Shown piece by piece: positions 56,241 to 64,000 of a DNA stretch of 64,000 nucleotides. A program made the position numbers and the translations under genes. Below the pieces are notes generated by a model. It ran no database searches. It saw only the letters and a program-made list of their open reading frames with translations, and had not been told where the DNA came from. Source of the stretch: Burkholderiales bacterium (GTDB taxonomy: Bacteria > Pseudomonadota > Gammaproteobacteria > Burkholderiales > Burkholderiaceae_C); the NCBI GenBank assembly GCA_016703325.1, contig JADJCH010000012.1, positions 47,401 through 111,400 of the forward strand, written 5' to 3'. Every line of letters starts with the position of its first letter. The stretch's first letter is position 1.

Positions 56241-58100
56241 ATGAGCAACGCCAGCACCTCCGACGCGGCCAGCGACGCCGCCAAGCCGACGAACTTCCTG
56301 CGCGGCATCATCGAGCGCGACCTGGCCGCCGGCACCCATGCCCAGCGCCGCTTCGCCGGTACGCCCGGTGACGCGGCACATCACCAGTCCGGTGCGCTGG
56401 ACCCGGCGCGCATTCGCACGCGTTTTCCGCCCGAGCCCAACGGCTACCTGCACGTGGGCCACGCCAAGAGCATCTGCCTGAACTTCGGCCTGGCGCGCGA
56501 CTACGGTGGCGTCTGCCACATGCGTTTTGACGACACCAATCCGGAGAAGGAAGAGCAGGAGTACGTCGACAGCATCCTGGATGCGGTGAAGTGGCTGGGC
56601 TTCGGCTGGGACGCCGAGTTCGCGGGCGCCCGTACCAGCCACCTCTACTTCGCCAGCAACTACTTCGACTTCATGTACGCGGCGGCTGAGTTCCTCATCG
56701 AGGCCGGCCACGCCTACGTCGATGAGCAGACGCCCGAGCAGATGCGCGCGGCCCGCGGTGACTTCACCACCGCGGGTACCGACAGCCCCTTCCGCTCTCG
56801 CACGCCGGCCGAGAACCTGGCGCGCTTTCGCGAGATGCGCGACGGCCAGCATCCGGATGGCGCGATGGTGCTGCGCGCCAGGATCGACATGGCCTCGCCC
56901 AACATCAACCTGCGCGACCCGGCCATCTACCGCATCAAGCGCGCCACGCACCACAACACCGGTGACCGCTGGTGCATCTACCCGATGTACACCTATGCGC
57001 ACCCGATCGAGGATGCGCTGGAGAACATCACCCACAGCATCTGCACGCTGGAGTTCGAGGACCAGCGGCCCTTCTACGACTGGGTGCTGGAGCGCCTGAC
57101 CGAAAGTCACACCCTGCCCGACGGCCTTGTCGTCGGTGGCCTGCTGGCCCACCCGCTGCCGAAGCAGTACGAGTTCGCCCGGCTCAACCTCACCTACGTC
57201 ATCACCAGCAAGCGCAAGCTCAAGCAACTGGTGGACGAAGGCATCGTCAGCGGCTGGGACGACCCGCGCATGCCCACCATCGTTGGCCTGCGCCGGCGCG
57301 GCTACACGCCCGAGGCGATCCAGCTCTTCGCCGAGCGCATCGGCGTGTCCAAGGCCGACAGCTGGATCGACTACAGCACGCTGGACATCGCGCTGCGCGA
57401 CGACCTGGAAAACAAGGCCCACCGCGGCATGGCGGTGCTGGACCCGGTCAAGCTGGTGCTGACCAACTGGGACGACGTTTTCCCCCCCATAGAGGGCGCC
57501 GGCCACCTGGAGCCCTGCAGCCTGCCGGCGCTGCCGCACGTGGCCGAAGGCCAGGTCGCGCCAGCTGCGCGCCAGTTCACCATCGGCCGGGAGGTCTGGA
57601 TCGAGCGCGAGGACTTCGAGGAAGTGCCGCCCAAGGGCTACAAGCGCCTCTTCCCCGGCAACAAGGTGCGCCTGAAGGGCGGCTACGTGATCGAGTGCAG
57701 CGGCTGCGAGAAGGACCCGGACGGGCGCGTCATCACCGTGCTGGCCACCGTGGTGCCGGACACCAAGAGCGGCACGCCGGGCGCCGACAGCGTCAAGGTC
57801 AAGGCCGCCATCACCTGGGTCGGCGTGGCCGATGGCGTGGCTGCAGAAGTGCGCCTGTTCGACCGCCTCTTCACAGAGGCGCAGCCGGACGCGGGCGGGC
57901 GTGACTTCAAGGCCAGCCTGAATCCGGACAGCAAACGCACCGTCACCGCCTACGTCGAGCCCAGCCTGGCTTGTGCGCAACCAGACCAGAAGTTCCAGTT
58001 CGAGCGCTTTGGCTACTTCGTCGCCGACCGCCTCGACCACGCCCCCGGCCGACCGGTATTCAACCGCATCACCGGTCTGAAGGACGGCTGGTCCAAGTGA
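56241..58100 (+). CDS. glnS: Glutaminyl-tRNA synthetase
   Basis: A 619-residue class I aminoacyl-tRNA synthetase charging tRNA-Gln. The HIGH motif appears as NGYLHVGHAKS, the tRNA/amino acid region as MRFDDTNPEKEEQEYVDSI, and the KMSKS-equivalent loop as YVITSKRKLKQLV, with threonine where E. coli has methionine in VMSKRKL. The C-terminal half is the two-barrel anticodon-binding domain (NWDDVFPP, EDFEEVPPKGYKRLFPG). About 50 residues longer than the E. coli enzyme, mainly from an N-terminal Ala/Asp/Ser-rich leader and a short insert. The frame is open to 56172, but homology begins after the ATG at 56241; the nearest purine-rich sequence, GGAAGG, is 14 bases away. Confidence 0.96.
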   Translation: MSNASTSDAASDAAKPTNFLRGIIERDLAAGTHAQRRFAGTPGDAAHHQSGALDPARIRTRFPPEPNGYLHVGHAKSICLNFGLARDYGGVCHMRFDDTNPEKEEQEYVDSILDAVKWLGFGWDAEFAGARTSHLYFASNYFDFMYAAAEFLIEAGHAYVDEQTPEQMRAARGDFTTAGTDSPFRSRTPAENLARFREMRDGQHPDGAMVLRARIDMASPNINLRDPAIYRIKRATHHNTGDRWCIYPMYTYAHPIEDALENITHSICTLEFEDQRPFYDWVLERLTESHTLPDGLVVGGLLAHPLPKQYEFARLNLTYVITSKRKLKQLVDEGIVSGWDDPRMPTIVGLRRRGYTPEAIQLFAERIGVSKADSWIDYSTLDIALRDDLENKAHRGMAVLDPVKLVLTNWDDVFPPIEGAGHLEPCSLPALPHVAEGQVAPAARQFTIGREVWIEREDFEEVPPKGYKRLFPGNKVRLKGGYVIECSGCEKDPDGRVITVLATVVPDTKSGTPGADSVKVKAAITWVGVADGVAAEVRLFDRLFTEAQPDAGGRDFKASLNPDSKRTVTAYVEPSLACAQPDQKFQFERFGYFVADRLDHAPGRPVFNRITGLKDGWSK

Positions 58101-58159
58101 TCTGACCGCTGACCAGCCCGGCCCCACAGCCCCGGACAGCCAGGGATCGGCGCACACCG

Positions 58160-58642
58160 ATGAACGAGTTTCCGCGCACGCTGAAGATCGTCACCGTCTG
58201 GCTGCTGATCCTGCTGGCGGTCTGGCTCGGGGTGAAGTGGTTCCAGAATCGCCAACAACTCAGCCGCTTTGACCACACCGGTGACGAGATTGTGCTGCGC
58301 CGCGCCGCGGACGGCCACTTTCACTGGCCCGGGCAGGTCAACGGCATCCCGGTGGACTTTCTGGTGGACACCGGTGCCACCACCACCGCCCTGCCGGCCA
58401 GCCTTGCCGCCCGCGCGGGGCTGCCGCGGGGTGCGCTGCTGCAGTCGATGACCGCCGGTGGCACCGTACAGGGCCATGAATCCCGCGCCGAGCTGCAACT
58501 GCGCGGCGGTGTCAGCGTGCAGCGCCTGCGTGTTGCGGTGCTGCCGCAGCTGGAGGCGCCGCTGCTGGGCATGGACGTGCTGAGCCGGCTGCATTTCACC
58601 CAGGGAAATGGCGTGTTGCGCCTGCGTGCCACGCCACCGTGA
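58160..58642 (+). CDS. Membrane-anchored retropepsin-like aspartic protease (TIGR02281-type)
   Basis: A 160-residue protein with one N-terminal membrane helix (residues 10-28, VTVWLLILLAVWLGVKWF) and a single retropepsin-like domain facing the periplasm. The active-site motif is FLVDTGATTTALP, and LLGMDVLSRLHF is the second flap-side motif. Such proteins must dimerise to make a complete active site. Substrates of the family are unknown to me. It follows glnS by 59 bases and could be co-transcribed. Confidence 0.85.
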   Translation: MNEFPRTLKIVTVWLLILLAVWLGVKWFQNRQQLSRFDHTGDEIVLRRAADGHFHWPGQVNGIPVDFLVDTGATTTALPASLAARAGLPRGALLQSMTAGGTVQGHESRAELQLRGGVSVQRLRVAVLPQLEAPLLGMDVLSRLHFTQGNGVLRLRATPP

Positions 58643-58864
58643 AAGCCCGGCAGGCCACCCCGACCTGCCGAAACCTCTGACGCACGCCTGACGCAGTCCG
58701 CGCAACGCCACGTTTTGGCCTCAGTATCTCACCTGCCGATCTGATTCGGATCAGGAATCCGGCCCCCTGGAAACCCGGATGAATTTCTAGAATTGACAAC
58801 CCCAACAGGTATCTCCATCGGGTTGTTTCCGGACCCTTTCCGGGTTCATTCACCAGGTTTCACC

Positions 58865-59185
58865 ATGAGTTCCGACGTCTACCGCCGCATCCAGGCGAGC
58901 CCCAAGTTCGCCGAACTGGTCCGTCAGCGCAGCCGCTTCGCCTGGCTGCTGTCGCTGACGGTTCTGGGCCTGTTTTATGGCTTCATCCTGCTGGTGGCCT
59001 TCCGCCCGAGCCTGATGAGCGAGAGGCTGTCGGAGGGTTCGATGCTCACGCTGGGCCCTGTCGTGATCCTCTCCATGTTTGTGCTGTTCTGGGTGCTCAC
59101 CGCCTTGTACGTGCGCCGCGCCAACACCCGCTTTGACGAACTCAACCAGGCCATCCTCAAGGAAGCCGTGAAGGGAGGCCGCTGA
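58865..59185 (+). CDS. yjcH: DUF485-family membrane protein, partner of ActP
   Basis: A 106-residue inner-membrane protein with two helices (about residues 28-50 and 65-90). [20 protein letters not shown] and the GFILLVAF segment are typical of YjcH. The ATG at 58865 matches the usual start. It overlaps actP by one base (TGATG), the standard yjcH-actP arrangement. No acs gene precedes it here. Confidence 0.92.
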   Translation: MSSDVYRRIQASPKFAELVRQRSRFAWLLSLTVLGLFYGFILLVAFRPSLMSERLSEGSMLTLGPVVILSMFVLFWVLTALYVRRANTRFDELNQAILKEAVKGGR

Positions 59186-60876
59186 TGCGCCCGTTCACCT
59201 GGCTCCAACGCACGGCCCAGCACGCTGCCGTTGCGCTCGTCACCACACTGGCTGCCACGGCAGCCTGGGCCGGCCCGGCGGTGGAAGCGACTGAAAAGCA
59301 GCCGCTGAACCTGCACGCCATCGTGATGTTCCTGGTCTTCGTCGCCGGGACGATGGGCATCACCTACTGGGCCTCCAACCGCACCAAGTCGGCGGCGGAC
59401 TTCTACACCGCCGGCGGCGGCATCACCGGCTTCCAGAACGGCCTGGCCATTGCCGGTGACTACATGTCCGCGGCCACGCTGCTGGGCCTGACGGCGATGA
59501 CCTACGCCTCCGGCCTGGACGGCTACATCTACATGATCTGCTTCTTCGTCGGCTGGCCGCTGATCCTGTTCCTGATGGCCGAGCGCCTGCGCAACCTGGG
59601 CCGCTTCACCTTTGCCGACATCACCGCCTACCGGCTCGACCAGGGCAAGGTGCGCACCATGGCCTCCATCGGCTCGCTCACCGTGGTGTGCTTCTACCTC
59701 ATCGCGCAGATGGTGGGCGCCGGCCAGCTGATCAAGCTGCTGTTCGGGCTGGACTACGCCGTGGCCGTGGTGGCCGTGGGCGCCCTGATGATGGTCTACG
59801 TCATCAAGGGCGGCATGCTGGCCACCACCTGGGTGCAGATCATCAAGGCCTGCATGCTGCTGGCCGGCGGCACACTGGTGATGCTGCTGGCCATGAGCCA
59901 GTTCGGCTTCAGCTACAGCGAGCTGATAGCCAAGGCCTCCGCGGCACACAAGGACGGCTGGAAGATCCTCAGCCCCGGCAAGCTCACCGCCGACCCGGTC
60001 ACCGCCGTGTCGCTGGCACTGGGCCTGATGTTCGGCACCGCCGGGCTGCCGCACATCCTGATGCGCTTCTTCACCGTCACCGACGCCAAGGAAGCGCGCA
60101 AGTCGGTGCTCTACGCCTCAGGCTTCATCGCCTACTTCTTCAACGTCATCTTCCTGATGGGCCTGTGCGCCATCCTGATCGTCGGCCAGAACCCCGAGTT
60201 CTTCGAAGGCGGACAGGTCGGCGGCAAGCTGATCGGTGGCGGCAACATGGTGGCCATGCACCTGGCCAAGGCGGTGGGCGGCAACCTGCTGCTGGGCTTC
60301 CTGGCTGCGGTGGCCTTTGCCACCATCCTGGCCGTGGTCTCCGGTCTGGCACTGGCCGGCGCCTCGGCGATCTCGCATGACCTCTACGCCCGCGTGATCA
60401 AGAAGGGCCAGGCCAACGAACTCGACGAGATGCGCGTGTCGCGCTACGCCACCATCGCGCTGGGCATCGTGGCCGTCGGCCTGGGCATCCTGTTCGAGAA
60501 GCAGAACGTCGCCTTCATGGTCGGCCTGGCTTTCGGCATTGCCGCATCGTCCAACTTCCCGGTGCTGATCCTCTCGATGTACTGGAAAGGCCTGACCACC
60601 CGCGGCGCGCTGGCGGGCGGCTACGTCGGCCTGTTCACAGCCGTGGCCCTGGTGGTGATGTCCAAGTCGGTGTGGGTGGCGGTTCTGGGCAACCCGGCCC
60701 CGCTGTTCGGCTACGACCAGCCGGCCCTGTTCTCGATGCCGCTGGCCTTCTTCGTGTGCTGGATCGTGTCGATCACAGACTCCAGCGCCACCGCGGCGAA
60801 GGAAAAAGAAGCCTTCGGCGACCAGTTCGTGCGCGCCCAGACGGGCTACGGCGCGGCCGGGGCGTCCAGCCACTGA
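59185..60876 (+). CDS. actP: Cation/acetate symporter
   Basis: A 563-residue sodium:solute symporter family protein for acetate and other short carboxylates such as glycolate. The N-terminus is a cleavable signal-like helix (ending AWAGP), as in E. coli ActP, followed by thirteen or so membrane helices. The family segments [31 protein letters not shown] and [13 protein letters not shown] [26 protein letters not shown] are present. Translation is coupled to yjcH. A strong terminator follows 43 bases after the stop. Confidence 0.95.
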   Translation: MRPFTWLQRTAQHAAVALVTTLAATAAWAGPAVEATEKQPLNLHAIVMFLVFVAGTMGITYWASNRTKSAADFYTAGGGITGFQNGLAIAGDYMSAATLLGLTAMTYASGLDGYIYMICFFVGWPLILFLMAERLRNLGRFTFADITAYRLDQGKVRTMASIGSLTVVCFYLIAQMVGAGQLIKLLFGLDYAVAVVAVGALMMVYVIKGGMLATTWVQIIKACMLLAGGTLVMLLAMSQFGFSYSELIAKASAAHKDGWKILSPGKLTADPVTAVSLALGLMFGTAGLPHILMRFFTVTDAKEARKSVLYASGFIAYFFNVIFLMGLCAILIVGQNPEFFEGGQVGGKLIGGGNMVAMHLAKAVGGNLLLGFLAAVAFATILAVVSGLALAGASAISHDLYARVIKKGQANELDEMRVSRYATIALGIVAVGLGILFEKQNVAFMVGLAFGIAASSNFPVLILSMYWKGLTTRGALAGGYVGLFTAVALVVMSKSVWVAVLGNPAPLFGYDQPALFSMPLAFFVCWIVSITDSSATAAKEKEAFGDQFVRAQTGYGAAGASSH

Positions 60877-60919
60877 CACCAGCCGGCCCGGGTGGGGCGC
60901 GCCACCAGGCCGCAGTGAA

Positions 60920-60952
60920 AATCGAGGCGCCTGCAGGCGCCTCGATTGCTTT
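60920..60952 (+). terminator. Factor-independent terminator after actP
   Basis: AATCGAGGCGCC (60920-60931), loop TGCA, GGCGCCTCGATT (60936-60947) form a perfect twelve-pair stem, followed by GCTTT. The symmetry would let it also stop transcription from the opposite side. Confidence 0.8.
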
Positions 60953-61039
60953 GGGGGAAACGACCGACGCGAGGGGGTTTGCGTACTCTGCAAACTGAAC
61001 AACCTGCTGGGCCCGCGGTTGACTTGCGCAGCGCGACGG

Positions 61040-61276
61040 TCAGGCAGCCTGTTTCAGCGGCACGACAAGAAGCGAATCAGGCTCGAAATCAGCAAGGCCG
61101 ATGTCGTCGAGCGGGAGCCCGAACGCCTGCGCCTCGCCCTTGATCCGGCTGAGAGCCTGATAGGCCAACAAGCCATCGTACTGCCCTGCCTTGCGCTCGC
61201 CTTCCTCCCGCAGCAGCGCAACCACATTGCCCAGGCAGATCAACGCGCCCGCGAGTTGTTCAGATTCCGTGCTCAT
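61040..61276 (-). CDS. Small hypothetical protein
   Basis: A 78-residue, mostly helical acidic protein (starting MSTESEQLAGALICLGNVVALL). AAGGGG lies seven bases before the ATG, which makes the gene credible in spite of its size. No family is recognised. With the 96-residue frame just upstream on the same strand it forms a two-gene set between alaS and actP; the second, small, acidic gene would fit an immunity protein or a gene remnant, but this is only inference from size and context. Confidence 0.55.
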   Translation of the reverse strand: MSTESEQLAGALICLGNVVALLREEGERKAGQYDGLLAYQALSRIKGEAQAFGLPLDDIGLADFEPDSLLVVPLKQAA

Positions 61277-61331
61277 GCATGTACCCCTTGATGATGTCCG
61301 CCTGCTGCCGGAAATCGTGAACTTCGCCGCC

Positions 61332-61622
61332 CTACTTCGCAACAAGACCGGTCTGATACTCAGGCGAGCACTGCTCCCAAGCCGGTATGACACCCGCAGG
61401 ATGGCGGATCTTCTCTTCGTGCTCAAGCGCCCGCTGCTCCAATGAATCCATGGACTTCTCCAACTGCTTCCTGCCCAACTTTGGAAGCTGCTTGAGCAGC
61501 TTGGCGCCGTCTCCCCCCGCTTTCGCGATCTCGTAGGCTGTGGAGACGGCCGACCTGGACGCCCCCAACGGATCGTTCGGGCGCAGACCTTCTTCGACAC
61601 CGCTGTCCGGTCGATTCACCAT
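61332..61622 (-). CDS. Short hypothetical protein, possibly a toxin-tail remnant
   Basis: A 96-residue frame. The middle (KLLKQLPKLGRKQLEKSMDSLEQRALEHEEKIRHP) is helical and charged, followed by AWEQCSPEYQTGLVAK. This loosely recalls the helical C-terminal tails of RHS or haemagglutinin-type polymorphic toxins, from memory only. No clear ribosome site precedes the ATG at 61622, and the start could be a broken end. It lies 53 bases after the alaS stop. Confidence 0.4.
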   Translation of the reverse strand: MVNRPDSGVEEGLRPNDPLGASRSAVSTAYEIAKAGGDGAKLLKQLPKLGRKQLEKSMDSLEQRALEHEEKIRHPAGVIPAWEQCSPEYQTGLVAK

Positions 61623-61675
61623 CTGCGCTCTTACGACCAGGATCCGTCAGGAGCAGGGCCCCGCCGATGGCTGCA

Positions 61676-64000
61676 TCACACCCGCTCGGCCACCCAGCCC
61701 CGCACACTCGCCAGCGCCGCGGGCAGCCCGGCGGCGTTGGTGCCCCCGGCCATCGCCATGTCCGGCTTGCCGCCGCCCTTGCCGCCCACCTGCTGGGCGA
61801 CGAAGTTGACCAGCTCGCCGGCCTTGACTTTGCCAATGCTGTCGGCGGTCACGCCCGCGGCGATCTGCACCTTGGCTCCGTCGACTGCGGCCAGCACGAT
61901 CGCAGCGGTCTTCAGCTTGTTCTTCAGCTGGTCCAGGGTGTTGCGCAGCGTGGCGGCGTCGGCACCGTCCAGTGTGGCCGCCAGCACCTGGATGCCATTC
62001 ACGTCCACCGCCTGGGCGACCAGCTCGTCCCCCTGGCTGGAGGCCAGCTTGCCCTTGAGCGCGGCGATCTCCTTCTCCAGCGCGCGCACCTGCTCCTGCA
62101 GCCCGCCGATGCGGCTGCCCAGCTCGGCCGGGGTGGCCTTGAGCGCACCGGCCACGCCATTCACCGTCGCTTCGAGCGACTGCAGGTAGGTCAGCGCGTT
62201 GTCGCCGGTCACCGCCTCGACGCGGCGGATGCCGGCTGCGACGCCGCTCTCGGCCACGATCTTGAACAGGCCGATGTCACCGGTGGCCCGGACGTGTGTG
62301 CCGCCGCACAGCTCCTTGGAGCTGCCGATGGTCTGCACCCGCACCGTCTCGCCGTACTTCTCGCCGAAGAGCATCATCGCGCCGCTCTTCTGCGCGTCGT
62401 CCAGCGCCATCACCTGCGCCGTGGCTGCTGCGTTGGCGAGGATCTCGGCATTGACGATGGCCTCGACCTGGCGGACCTGCGCGTCGCTCATCGGCGCGTT
62501 GTGGGCGAAGTCGAAGCGGGTGCGCTCGGCCGTCACCAGCGAACCCTTCTGCTGCACATGTGCGCCCAACACCTCGCGCAGCGCCTTGTGCATCAGGTGG
62601 GTGGCGCTGTGGTTGCGCACGGTCTTGACGCGCTGCTCGGCGTTGACTCGGGCCACAAAACCGTCACCCACCTCCACCTCGCCCTCGACGATGCGGCCAT
62701 GGTGGCCGTGCACGGCGGCCTGCACCTTGATCGTGTCCTCCACCACCACACGGGCACGGGCATTGCGCAGCTCACCACTGTCGCCGGCCTGGCCGCCGCT
62801 CTCGGCGTAGAAGGGCGTGTGGTCCAGCACGATCACCACGTCGTCACCGGCCTGGGCACGCTGCACCGGCGCGCCGTCGATGTAGATCGCGCTGACTTTG
62901 CTGTGCTCGCAGACCAGGTGGTCGTAACCGTGGAAGGTGGTGGCCGCACCGCTGTATTCCAGACCGGCCGCCATCTTGAACTTCGCGTGCGCACGGGCCT
63001 GCTCGCGCTGGCGGTTCATCGCGGCGTTGAAGCCGGCTTCATCGACCGTCACACCACGCTCGCGGCAGACGTCACCGGTCAGGTCCACCGGGAAGCCATA
63101 CGTATCGTGCAGCTTGAAAGCCGTCTCTCCATCGATCTGCTTCGAACCGGACTTCTCCAGCGCCGCCAACGCCCCTTCAAGGATCTCCATGCCGTTGTGG
63201 ATGGTCTGGAAGAAGCGCTCCTCCTCCGCCTTCAGCACCTCGGTGATGCGCGCCATGTCGCGCCGCAGCTCGGGGTAGGCCTCGCCCATCTCGGCGGCCA
63301 GCGGCGCGACCAGGGTGTGGAAGAAGGGCTTGCGCGCACCCAGCTTGTAGCCGTGGCGGATGGCGCGGCGGGCGATGCGGCGCAGCACATAGCCGCGACC
63401 CTCGTTGCCCGGGATGATGCCGTCGGCCACCGTGAAGGAGCAGGCGCGGATGTGGTCCGCGATCACCTTCAGGCTCGGGCTGTCCTTGTCGCAGCCGGCG
63501 GAGCCGTCGGTGACGCCTGCGGCATAGTCCACGGCGTTCTTCGCACCCGCGAGCAGGTACTGGAACAGGTCGATCTCGTAGTTCGAGTGCACATGCTGCA
63601 GCACCGCAGCCAGGCGCTCCAGGCCCATGCCGGTGTCCACACTCGGCTTGGGCAGGCGGTGCATCACGCCGTCTTCAGTCCGGTTGAACTGCATGAAGAC
63701 GTTGTTCCAGATCTCGATGTAGCGGTCGCCGTCCTGCTCGGGCGAGCCCGGGGGGCCGCCGGCCACCTCCGGACCGTGGTCGTAGAAGATCTCCGAGCAG
63801 GGGCCGCAGGGGCCGGTGTCGCCCATCATCCAGAAGTTGTCGGACATGTAGCGGGCGCCCTTGTTGTCGCCGATGCGCACGATGCGCTCGGCGGGCAGCC
63901 CGATGTCGTTCTTCCAGATGTCGTAGGCCTCGTCGTCCTCCGCATACACCGTCGCCCAGAGCTTGTCGGCGGGCAGCTTGAAGTGCACCGTCAGCAGCTC
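61676..64000 (-). CDS. alaS: Alanyl-tRNA synthetase, 5' end cut by window edge
   Basis: The C-terminal 774 residues of a class II aminoacyl-tRNA synthetase; about 100 N-terminal residues lie beyond the right edge, where the frame is open. Class II motif 2/3 regions are represented by [20 protein letters not shown] and the helix [16 protein letters not shown]. The editing domain has the zinc-type pair [16 protein letters not shown] and [13 protein letters not shown], which clears Ser- or Gly-tRNA-Ala. The C-terminal C-Ala domain is complete ([13 protein letters not shown]). The gene ends 53 bases before the short hypothetical frames. Confidence 0.97.
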   Translation of the reverse strand, partial: ELLTVHFKLPADKLWATVYAEDDEAYDIWKNDIGLPAERIVRIGDNKGARYMSDNFWMMGDTGPCGPCSEIFYDHGPEVAGGPPGSPEQDGDRYIEIWNNVFMQFNRTEDGVMHRLPKPSVDTGMGLERLAAVLQHVHSNYEIDLFQYLLAGAKNAVDYAAGVTDGSAGCDKDSPSLKVIADHIRACSFTVADGIIPGNEGRGYVLRRIARRAIRHGYKLGARKPFFHTLVAPLAAEMGEAYPELRRDMARITEVLKAEEERFFQTIHNGMEILEGALAALEKSGSKQIDGETAFKLHDTYGFPVDLTGDVCRERGVTVDEAGFNAAMNRQREQARAHAKFKMAAGLEYSGAATTFHGYDHLVCEHSKVSAIYIDGAPVQRAQAGDDVVIVLDHTPFYAESGGQAGDSGELRNARARVVVEDTIKVQAAVHGHHGRIVEGEVEVGDGFVARVNAEQRVKTVRNHSATHLMHKALREVLGAHVQQKGSLVTAERTRFDFAHNAPMSDAQVRQVEAIVNAEILANAAATAQVMALDDAQKSGAMMLFGEKYGETVRVQTIGSSKELCGGTHVRATGDIGLFKIVAESGVAAGIRRVEAVTGDNALTYLQSLEATVNGVAGALKATPAELGSRIGGLQEQVRALEKEIAALKGKLASSQGDELVAQAVDVNGIQVLAATLDGADAATLRNTLDQLKNKLKTAAIVLAAVDGAKVQIAAGVTADSIGKVKAGELVNFVAQQVGGKGGGKPDMAMAGGTNAAGLPAALASVRGWVAERV

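Noticed and set aside
56154..58157. A 667-codon minus-strand frame opposite glnS, and similar frames opposite yjgR (46154-47971) and the ABC permease (49070-50755).
   Set aside because: Typical antisense shadows in high-GC coding DNA; composition is skewed to Val/Ala/His/Gly and no domain is visible.

Overview
The window is a 64-kb stretch of a very GC-rich (roughly two-thirds or more G+C by eye) chromosome, densely packed with short intergenic gaps and many ATGA stop/start overlaps. The gene order yebC-purD-acyltransferase-hemF-nadD-rsfS-rlmH-maf-rng, a periplasmic polyamine system with a DUF3138-like outer-membrane protein, and the overall protein character point to a betaproteobacterium of the order Burkholderiales (Leptothrix/Sphaerotilus/Rubrivivax-type relatives are my guess; this is inference, no rRNA is present). 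I saw no tRNA, rRNA, insertion sequence, prophage or CRISPR array.

Region 1 (1-16000, + strand) is a polyamine uptake and breakdown locus: a truncated omega-amino-acid aminotransferase, puuB, puuD, puuA, spuC, the PotFGHI-type ABC transporter, a predicted outer-membrane beta-barrel protein, puuC, a second GlnT-like glutamine synthetase and a DMT-family transporter. It encodes both the gamma-glutamyl route (PuuA-PuuB-PuuC-PuuD to GABA) and a direct transaminase route (SpuC).

Region 2 (16000-26000) is mixed: a TumE/TumA-type toxin-antitoxin pair, an LldR-like regulator divergent from a 941-residue flavin/iron-sulfur D-lactate dehydrogenase with three operator-like palindromes between them, a 7TM diguanylate cyclase, a fused MsrA-MsrB, a solitary ParB-like protein and a YghU-type glutathione transferase.

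Region 3 (26000-37800, + strand) holds a sugar ABC transporter (GtsABC plus ATPase) followed by the most unusual locus: a 2022-residue lipoprotein that joins a galactose oxidase domain with all copper and Tyr-Cys cofactor residues, Ig-like, PA14 and PKD modules, a beta-propeller, a di-haem cytochrome c peroxidase/MauG-like domain and three tandem jacalin-like repeats. It is translationally overlapped with a small c-type cytochrome and a SCO-type copper chaperone. I infer a cell-surface carbohydrate oxidase with its own electron path and copper-delivery factor.

Region 4 (37800-46023, - strand) is the housekeeping block rng, maf, rlmH, rsfS (with a long histone-like basic tail), nadD, hemF, acyltransferase, purD and yebC. 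Region 5 (46220-55098, + strand) has yjgR, then a five-gene envelope operon (helical-repeat protein, ABC ATPase, FtsX-type permease, LolA-like protein, beta-barrel) followed by a LytS/LytTR two-component pair. Region 6 (55138-64000) holds a hypothetical gene, glnS, a retropepsin-like protease, yjcH-actP (acetate uptake), two small unassigned genes, and alaS running off the right edge.
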